This document shows, piece by piece, positions 42,928-48,044 of a stretch of 48,044 nucleotides of DNA. The notes beneath the pieces are model-generated. The model was not told the origin of the DNA. It searched no databases and saw nothing but the letters and a program-made list of their open reading frames with translations. The stretch lies in the NCBI GenBank assembly GCA_045222295.1, contig JBGUXP010000007.1, positions 1-48,044 on the forward strand. Reading direction: 5' to 3'. Each line of letters opens with the position of its first letter. The stretch's first letter is position 1. The stretch comes from Colimorpha sp045222295. GTDB taxonomy: Bacteria; Bacteroidota; Bacteroidia; Bacteroidales; P3. The position numbers were made by a program, and so were the translations under genes.

Positions 42928-43755
42928 TTAATTCTCCATTTTGCTGCTACCTACGATAGAGTCGTAGAATTTATTGATGCGTGCAAAAAATTCGTCGCGA
43001 TCTTCGATATAGTCCAGCACGTTGCGTTTGTTCTCCTTGGCAAAAGCTACAAGTTCGGGGTCGGCGTTTGGTGAGCCGATGATCACCCCTTGAGAGTAGG
43101 TGATGGCCGACTTCATCAGGCCGCGGTAGTCGGTCTGGCCATAGAGGCGCAGGTCCTTGGCGGTGGCACCGTCGGTCTTCATCTTGCGTTCCAAGTCGCC
43201 GCCGATGGGACCATCGAAGCGGTCGTCCATGAGGGTGATGACCATCTTGGTGCCGCTGAAGAAGGCATTCTCCTTGTTGATACGGCGCAGGTAGAAAGGT
43301 ATCATCGAGGCAAACCAGCCAGTGAAATGGATTAAATGGGGTTGCCAGGCCAGCTTGCGCACAGCCTCAAGTGTCCCACGGCCGAAGAAGAGTAGTCTCT
43401 CGTCGGTATCGGGGAAGACATGATTCTTTTCGTTGGTGAGGCTCTTGCTGTTGATGACATATTCCTCGTTGTCGATGAAGTAGACCTGCATCCGGGCTGT
43501 GGGAATGGATCCCACTTTGATAATCAGCTGGTGGTCACAACTGTTCACAATGAGGTTCATGCCCGAAAGGCGGATGACCTCATGTAACTGGTGCTTGCGG
43601 TCGTTGACTTCACAAAACTTCGGCATAAAGACACGTATCTCGCGCCCTATTTCCTGCGTCTTCGCAGGCAAATAGCGCCCGAACAGACTTTGCTCGTTTT
43701 CTGGTGAAAAAGGCGCAATTTCTTGATTTACAAATAGTATTCTCCCTTTTGCCAT
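42928..43755 (-). CDS. Glycogen/starch synthase catalytic-domain-like protein
   Basis: 275 aa from ATG 43755. It resembles the N-terminal Rossmann half of GT5 starch synthases: KGRILFVNQEIAPFSPE, LPAKTQEIGREIRVFMPKF and LIHFTGWFASMIP. Only this half is present; the C-terminal ADP-glucose-binding half is missing, which is usual for this Bacteroidota subfamily. The Lys-rich ADP-glucose motif (KxGGL) is replaced, so true glycogen synthesis is doubtful. The gene leads the minus-strand unit with DUF4270, MORN protein and maf. The frame stays open to 44133, but the promoter at 43782-43812 and recX exclude a longer protein. Confidence 0.85.
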   Translation of the reverse strand: MAKGRILFVNQEIAPFSPENEQSLFGRYLPAKTQEIGREIRVFMPKFCEVNDRKHQLHEVIRLSGMNLIVNSCDHQLIIKVGSIPTARMQVYFIDNEEYVINSKSLTNEKNHVFPDTDERLLFFGRGTLEAVRKLAWQPHLIHFTGWFASMIPFYLRRINKENAFFSGTKMVITLMDDRFDGPIGGDLERKMKTDGATAKDLRLYGQTDYRGLMKSAITYSQGVIIGSPNADPELVAFAKENKRNVLDYIEDRDEFFARINKFYDSIVGSSKMEN

Positions 43756-43781
43756 AAAAATTAAATATAATTTACCAAATG

Positions 43782-43812
43782 CAAAGGTACAAAAAAAAAT
43801 CGATATGGCAAA
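43782..43812 (-). promoter_or_regulatory. Promoter for starch-synthase-like/DUF4270/MORN/maf unit
   Basis: On the minus strand TTTG (43812-43809), 19-bp spacer, TACCTTTG (43789-43782). It is divergent from the recX promoter. Confidence 0.75.
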
Positions 43813-43840
43813 ATCATTCTCCCAGTTAAAAAAAAAGTTG

Positions 43841-43848
43841 TATTTTTG
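43841..43848 (+). promoter_or_regulatory. TATTTTTG element for recX
   Basis: TATTTTTG at 43841-43848; the leader to ATG 43861 would be only about 9 nt. No good TTTG partner. Confidence 0.65.
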
Positions 43849-43860
43849 CATCCCGAAACT

Positions 43861-44349
43861 ATGGATGACAAGACCCAGAAAAACGACCATCTCCGGGCGT
43901 TGCTCGACCGTGCACGCAATTATTGTGCTAGTGCTGAACAATGCGAGGATGCTGTGCGGCAGAAACTCGTCACTTGGGGAGCCTCGCCAGCTGAGTCCGA
44001 TGCTGTGGTGGACAAGCTTTATAATGAGCAATACCTCGACGATGAGCGTTATGCCCGTGCTTATTGCGAGAGCAAGATTCTCCATCAACATTGGGGTCGC
44101 CAGAAGGTTCTTTATCAGTTGCGCCTCAAGCATCTGCCACGGATGGCTGTTGACAAGGGTATGGCTGCCGTCTCCGATGAGGCTTACCTCAATGTCCTTG
44201 CCGAACTTGCCGGCCGTAAATGTTTGGAATTACGTCCACGCTTCTCCGACGATTTCCTTCTCCGCCAGAAACTTACCTCTTTTCTTATCTCTCGCGGTTT
44301 CATGCTATCTGAGATCAATCAAGTAATAACCAATATTTTAAACCAATGA
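43861..44349 (+). CDS. recX: Regulatory protein RecX
   Basis: 162 aa from ATG 43861; an in-frame TTG at 43846 lies inside the promoter. Three-helix repeats typical of RecX are seen: CEDAVRQKLVTWG, LYNEQYLDDERYARAYCESKI, HWGRQKVLYQLRLKHL and a C-terminal RQKLTSFLISRGF. RecX limits RecA filament growth. recA is not in the window. The stop overlaps the DUF3078 start as ATGA. Confidence 0.9.
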   Translation: MDDKTQKNDHLRALLDRARNYCASAEQCEDAVRQKLVTWGASPAESDAVVDKLYNEQYLDDERYARAYCESKILHQHWGRQKVLYQLRLKHLPRMAVDKGMAAVSDEAYLNVLAELAGRKCLELRPRFSDDFLLRQKLTSFLISRGFMLSEINQVITNILNQ

Positions 44350-45440
44350 AACACTTTTGCATTTTATGCGCGGTCTTCCTGATGTCAGCCCTCCCCATTG
44401 CTGCCCAGGAGGATGCACCTCAAGGCTCATGGGCTACTTCCTCGACTCCCGCCCTTAAATTCAGTGAGTCGATGTTCAACAACTGGTCCTCCTCCGGTAC
44501 CTCGCAGCTTGATCTCAACATCACCTTCTTTGGCAACTACAAGTATACCCACCCAAAGTATGTATGGGACAATGTTGTAGACCTTGGCTTCGGTCAAGCC
44601 TGGCAGGACCTCGACAATTCCGCTCAGGGCGGCCGCTTCGAGAGCGTGCGCAAGAGTCTGGACAAGATTGACCTCACGTCGGCCATCAGCTGGAAGGCCT
44701 ACAAGGATTGGGGTGCCAGCTTCACGGCCAACCTCAAGACTCAGTTTGCCCCGGGTTATGAGTATGCCGGTGCTGGCGACAACGAGGGCAAGATGGTCTC
44801 CTCCTTCTTTGCTCCGGCCTACCTCACCACTGCCCTCTCCTTTGAGTATAAGAAGCCCGACTGGTCGGTAGCCCTCTCTTTCCTCACGGGTAAGACCACC
44901 TTCGTCTTCAATAACGACCTCATTGACAGCGGATACACCTATGGTGTTGTACAGGAAAAAGGATTTGATCCCACCGATGCCAACCGCACCTACAAACATG
45001 CCTACTTCGCCCTTGGTAGCTACCTCAAGGCCCAGTATCTCAAGAAAGATCTCCTTCCCAACCTCGACCTCTATGCCCGTCTTGAGCTTTTCTACGACTA
45101 TAAGAAATCAACCCACATGGCCTGGAATAATATCAAGGATTTTGTCGACGGTTCAGTCACCGGTGCCACTTCTCCTATCGACTGTGAGTACAAGCTCGGT
45201 GCCGATGAGACCTGGCAGGACCTTGCCAACTTCAATTGGCTCCAGCGTCGTGTATTCGAAACCGATATGGACTTCGAACTCAAGCTCGACTATCGATTTT
45301 CCTCTTTCATCTCCGCTAACTTCGCCCTCAACCTCAAATGGGACACCGATTTCAGCGGCATGGGCCGTTGGGGTCACCTCCAAGTGTACCAGATGGCCGG
45401 AGTGCAACTCTTTTTTAATTGGAAAACTCCCAGTAAGTAG
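44346..45440 (+). CDS. DUF3078 outer-membrane-type protein
   Basis: 364 aa with a signal peptide (KHFCILCAVFLMSALPIAAQ). The body is a run of amphipathic strands rich in Trp, Tyr and Phe (FNNWSSSGTSQLDLNITFFGNYKY, FGQAWQDLDN) and ends in VQLFFNWKTPSK, consistent with a beta barrel in the outer membrane. DUF3078 is common in Bacteroidota; function unknown. Coupled to recX by a 4-bp overlap, although the functional link is unclear. Confidence 0.88.
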   Translation: MKHFCILCAVFLMSALPIAAQEDAPQGSWATSSTPALKFSESMFNNWSSSGTSQLDLNITFFGNYKYTHPKYVWDNVVDLGFGQAWQDLDNSAQGGRFESVRKSLDKIDLTSAISWKAYKDWGASFTANLKTQFAPGYEYAGAGDNEGKMVSSFFAPAYLTTALSFEYKKPDWSVALSFLTGKTTFVFNNDLIDSGYTYGVVQEKGFDPTDANRTYKHAYFALGSYLKAQYLKKDLLPNLDLYARLELFYDYKKSTHMAWNNIKDFVDGSVTGATSPIDCEYKLGADETWQDLANFNWLQRRVFETDMDFELKLDYRFSSFISANFALNLKWDTDFSGMGRWGHLQVYQMAGVQLFFNWKTPSK

Positions 45441-45464
45441 TTGTTGGATAAAAGATAAATTATT

Positions 45465-45500
45465 AAGGGGCTGACGCAGTTTGATGCGCAGCCCCTTTTT
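45465..45500 (+). terminator. Terminator after DUF3078 gene
   Basis: AAGGGGCTG (45465-45473) pairs with CAGCCCCTT (45489-45497), followed by T. It also sits between two convergent genes and may help end the minus-strand gene. Confidence 0.85.
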
Positions 45501-45516
45501 CTTTGGCTATTAAGCA

Positions 45517-46311
45517 TTAGCCTTTAAACCTCAACAGTACCGAGTCGTTGGCCTTCAGTCCCATCAGCTGGGTGAAGGAGCTTTCCTTCACGGCTAGCTC
45601 GAGAATGCCTGTGGCCGACACCGTCAGGCGCAGTTTGCGCCGTGGGTCGTTGCGCTCGTGTTGCTGATAGTAGGAGGCCATCACTTCCGATACCTCTTGG
45701 TCGCGCACCGTCATCGTGAATGGCCGTCCTTGGCGTAGCTCCACAAACTCCTTGTAACTCATGCCGAGATAGGCATTGCCATAATTATCGATATAATGGA
45801 TGTAGATGCGGTATCCATCCTCCTGGGGCATCCAACCCACTAGGCGGCGCTGCAGGAGGCTGTCATGGTGAGGACCAATATCTCGCATTGTGGCTCCGTT
45901 CAGCAGCATCGCCGCCACACGGGCGAAGAGGGTATAGGCAACGAAGTTGTACACTCCGTTCTCCTGCACAGGGATACGGCTCACCTCCTCGATATCATTG
46001 CCGAACGCCATCGCGGGCAGCCCGTTATCGCAGCAGATGAAATACTGGCCCTTGGCCTTCACCACCACGAAGGGATGCTCCTCTGTCTGGCTCGACGCTA
46101 CGTCGATGATATGCACTGTCCCTGTCGGGAACCCTAGGCATGCGTGCTTCACCACGAAGGTCGCTGCCATCACGTTGAAAGGCTCCACGCCGTGGGTGAC
46201 ATCCACCACCTGTACACCATCCACCATACTCATCAGCGCACCCTTCACCATGCCGGCGAAGAATCCCTGGGTGCCCCAGTCTGTGGTCAGTGTCACTATC
46301 GGTGTCTTCAT
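45517..46311 (-). CDS. SAM hydroxide adenosyltransferase family protein (DUF62)
   Basis: 264 aa from ATG 46311. The N-terminus has IVTLTTDWGTQGFFAGMVKG, with the conserved Asp, then VDVTHGVEPF, VHIIDVASSQ and FICCDNGLPAMAF; the C-terminal barrel has IHYIDNYGNAYLGM. The family (related to fluorinase and SalL) hydrolyses S-adenosylmethionine to adenosine and methionine using water; a salt-forming halogenase is unlikely here. The true start is set by the promoter element at 46322-46329. Confidence 0.9.
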   Translation of the reverse strand: MKTPIVTLTTDWGTQGFFAGMVKGALMSMVDGVQVVDVTHGVEPFNVMAATFVVKHACLGFPTGTVHIIDVASSQTEEHPFVVVKAKGQYFICCDNGLPAMAFGNDIEEVSRIPVQENGVYNFVAYTLFARVAAMLLNGATMRDIGPHHDSLLQRRLVGWMPQEDGYRIYIHYIDNYGNAYLGMSYKEFVELRQGRPFTMTVRDQEVSEVMASYYQQHERNDPRRKLRLTVSATGILELAVKESSFTQLMGLKANDSVLLRFKG

Positions 46312-46321
46312 ATTTGAAATG

Positions 46322-46350
46322 CAAAAATACAAACATTTTTCGATCCAAAC
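46322..46350 (-). promoter_or_regulatory. Promoter for SAM hydroxide adenosyltransferase gene
   Basis: On the minus strand TTTG (46350-46347), 17-bp spacer, TATTTTTG (46329-46322). The ATG at 46311 follows within 11 nt, giving a very short leader. Confidence 0.7.
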
Positions 46351-46462
46351 GTTAAATCGTGTTAAAAACGTGGCTTTTTCTCCCTCCTTGTCCTGTTTTG
46401 CTCTTCTGGGTGGTTATTATATAAGTAGAAGGAATTTTTAATCGATGTTTAGGAACAAAAAA

Positions 46463-46734
46463 GTGACAGGAGTGTCACACGAAACCAATAAAAGAATGCA
46501 ATTCATTGTAGGTAGCCCCGCACAAGATTGATGTGCCGTTGTGTCGGGGCGTGGAAAAAAGAGGGTGTCGAATCCGACACCTGAGGCATAGAGCGGTCAC
46601 TCAATACATAAGAATCATTTAGATAGCGTAGTGGGACCGACTTTATTGTGTGACAGAAACGCTGCCAATTGTTACACAGCATCAATCAGGCAACCGCCAA
46701 GTCTCGGTGAAGTAATCACCAAAAAGAGACAACT
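46463..46734. other. Hairpin-rich intergenic region, possible structured RNA
   Basis: No credible protein in 46333-46772. Several perfect stems: GTGACA-GGAG-TGTCAC (46463-46478), GCCCCG/CGGGGC (46515-46520 with 46545-46550) enclosing GCAC/GTGC, GGTGTCG-AATC-CGACACC (46564-46581) and GGTGA-AGTAA-TCACC (46706-46720) flanked by TCTC/GAGA. It could be a small RNA or a long leader of the next gene. It does not show the hallmarks of tmRNA or RNase P RNA that I would recognise. No TAnnTTTG promoter is evident. Confidence 0.4.
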
Positions 46735-46772
46735 ATATAATAAAACTAACAAACAAATCTAAAAAAACAACA

Positions 46773-47693
46773 ATGAAAATAAAACTCAGAAAAATCGCAA
46801 TTATTTTTACTGCAATTTTAACTATCGGTTCTGTGACATTCGTCGCATCATGCGACAAAGAAAAAAATGAATCAACTCTGCCTAACAATGGAAAATCCAT
46901 TTGCGAAGGAAGTTTACCTTTCGACTATATCGGAGAACAGCATAATGCTTTTCTCTATGCTATTGGAGAAATGTATCAAGACACAATGACCCTGTATGCA
47001 AAAATGGCAGATGAGCAGACTCTTGATGCAGAAATGCAGGAGCGGCTTGTAAAAAAAATGATTGATAATCTTGCTGTCATAGAAGGGGAATATAAAATAT
47101 TGGGTGTGGATGGCGAAACGATGAATGAATATTCCAAAAATATTTATTCTTTCTTGGATATGGATAATTTTAACAAGTATTTTTTCAATAGTAAGATGGA
47201 AGGTGTTTTAAAGCAGCTTCTTGAAAAAATTGAAGATTGTTCTGACATAAATGAGCAACGTGAAATAGTACGAGCTCAAGAGGTGGTAATATTAGAAAAT
47301 GCAAAAAGTTTGTATGATACTTGCTTGGTGATAACATTAAATGTTTTTGAACATAGTCTAGCTTTCTGGACGGATGCATATGAGAATGAAAAGAATCCGT
47401 GGCACAACTATTTGATTGCGACCGATAACTTGGAGTTGGATGTGTCTTTTAATACTAAATCGAACATTCTCCAAGGCCTTGGGAGAGTTATTACGAATAT
47501 CAAAGACAAGGTTGTTGAGGTATATCATGAAGTTGTTAAGCCCACTGCTGCAAAGCTTGCGAAATTGGCCTTGGTTGACGCAGGAGCAGCAGCCGTATAC
47601 TCATGGACGACACCCCTTGCGCCTGGTTGGGTGGCTGCATCTGCTATTGCAACGTCGGCTGGTGCAGGATTCCTTAATTGGAGGACACTATAA
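46773..47693 (+). CDS. AT-rich lipoprotein gene, unknown function
   Basis: 306 aa. Lipoprotein signal KIKLRKIAIIFTAILTIGSVTFVASC with Cys27, followed by DKEKNES. The body is mainly helical and acidic (about 55-210), and the C-terminal 70 residues hold a hydrophobic Ala/Gly-rich segment (ALVDAGAAAVYSWTTPLAPGWVAASAIATSAGAGFL) that could insert in a membrane. The gene is clearly more AT-rich than its neighbours, with A/T-ending codons, which suggests recent transfer or a fast-evolving locus. I do not recognise the family. The next gene begins 30 bp downstream. Confidence 0.75.
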   Translation: MKIKLRKIAIIFTAILTIGSVTFVASCDKEKNESTLPNNGKSICEGSLPFDYIGEQHNAFLYAIGEMYQDTMTLYAKMADEQTLDAEMQERLVKKMIDNLAVIEGEYKILGVDGETMNEYSKNIYSFLDMDNFNKYFFNSKMEGVLKQLLEKIEDCSDINEQREIVRAQEVVILENAKSLYDTCLVITLNVFEHSLAFWTDAYENEKNPWHNYLIATDNLELDVSFNTKSNILQGLGRVITNIKDKVVEVYHEVVKPTAAKLAKLALVDAGAAAVYSWTTPLAPGWVAASAIATSAGAGFLNWRTL

Positions 47694-47723
47694 AATTATA
47701 AATAACGCTTAATATTTCTCAAA

Positions 47724-48044
47724 ATGAAGAAAGTATTCATAATGCTGGCCCTTGCGCTGGCAATTGGTGGGGCAAACGCCCAGGAAAACAAAAAACAGAC
47801 TTACGAGCTCGGCTGCAATATCGGCATGACGACGTTCACCAACTACAGCTCCCTCTCGCTCTTCCAGGATGCGACGGACAGCTATACCACTTTGAGCGAG
47901 GCCATTCACTTCGGTGTCCGTCGCGGCAACACTCTTCTCGGCCTACAAGTCCAGACCGCAATCTACAACACTTCGGCGCTTGCAGTCAACGAAGGCGTTG
48001 CGTGGACGGATTTCTCGCTGATGGGTCGCCGTTACATCGATATT
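47724..48044 (+). CDS. Outer-membrane-type beta-barrel protein, cut by window end
   Basis: 107 codons read to the window edge without a stop. It begins with a signal peptide (KKVFIMLALALAIGGANAQ) and continues with alternating strands such as YELGCNIGMTTFTNY and HFGVRRGNTLLGLQVQTAIY, as in Bacteroidota outer-membrane barrels with an OmpA-like N-terminal domain. Codon use has returned to the GC-balanced style of the rest of the window. Only the N-terminal part is seen, so the family is not certain. Confidence 0.7.
   Translation, partial: MKKVFIMLALALAIGGANAQENKKQTYELGCNIGMTTFTNYSSLSLFQDATDSYTTLSEAIHFGVRRGNTLLGLQVQTAIYNTSALAVNEGVAWTDFSLMGRRYIDI

Noticed and set aside
46503..46685. 60-codon minus frame in the hairpin-rich spacer
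   Set aside because: It crosses several perfect stems, has no promoter and no recognisable sequence.

Overview
The window reads as a chromosomal piece of a Bacteroidales-type bacterium (phylum Bacteroidota). Reasons: promoters of the TTTG / TAnnTTTG type in front of many genes, few Shine-Dalgarno sites, proteins with type IX secretion (T9SS) C-terminal tails, C10 cysteine proteases, lipoproteins, and families largely confined to this phylum (DUF4270, DUF3078, GSCFA). Base composition is about even, apart from an AT-rich gene near 46.8-47.7 kb. I see no plasmid, prophage or complete insertion sequence.

Layout. 1-1.4 kb: a small DUF4160/DUF2442 gene pair lying between two 25-bp direct repeats, then repeat-rich DNA without genes. 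1.5-4.1 kb: a lipoprotein gene and ettA. 4.1-5.8 kb, minus strand: a coiled-coil exported protein and a TraX-type membrane protein. 6.1-12.1 kb: dnaE, a GSCFA protein and ddl, then a convergent tRNA-Cys. 12.6-15.4 kb: a lipoprotein-type histidine kinase and its response regulator. 15.5-20.8 kb: a giant C10 protease. 21.0-26.6 kb: nadB, then ATP synthase genes atpE-F-H-A-G without atpB, atpD or atpC. 26.6-32.6 kb: two more C10 proteases and an MFS transporter, closely spaced behind atpG. 33.0-34.8 kb: rpsA with a structured leader. 35.0-39.9 kb: a large T9SS type B surface protein and recQ. 39.9-43.8 kb, minus strand: a starch-synthase-like protein, DUF4270 lipoprotein, MORN-repeat protein and maf. 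43.9-45.4 kb: recX and a DUF3078 protein. 45.5-46.3 kb, minus: a SAM hydroxide adenosyltransferase. 46.8 kb to the end: an AT-rich lipoprotein gene and the start of an outer-membrane-type protein.

The most unusual signal is repeat DNA. Four intergenic loci (about 1.2, 12.5, 20.9 and 32.8 kb) carry arrays with an 11-bp period, three of them with inverted arms, each within about 250 bp upstream of a promoter. Two of them share a 24-bp core (22/24 identical) in opposite orientations. Separately, short repeat elements sit in frame inside genes: a palindromic element shared by dnaE and ddl, a second inverted repeat in dnaE, an 8-bp tandem array in nadB, and weaker cases in the kinase and the MFS transporter. 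Together they suggest active short repeats that tolerate, or use, insertion into linker regions of housekeeping proteins.

All family names were assigned by reading the translations; no database search was run.
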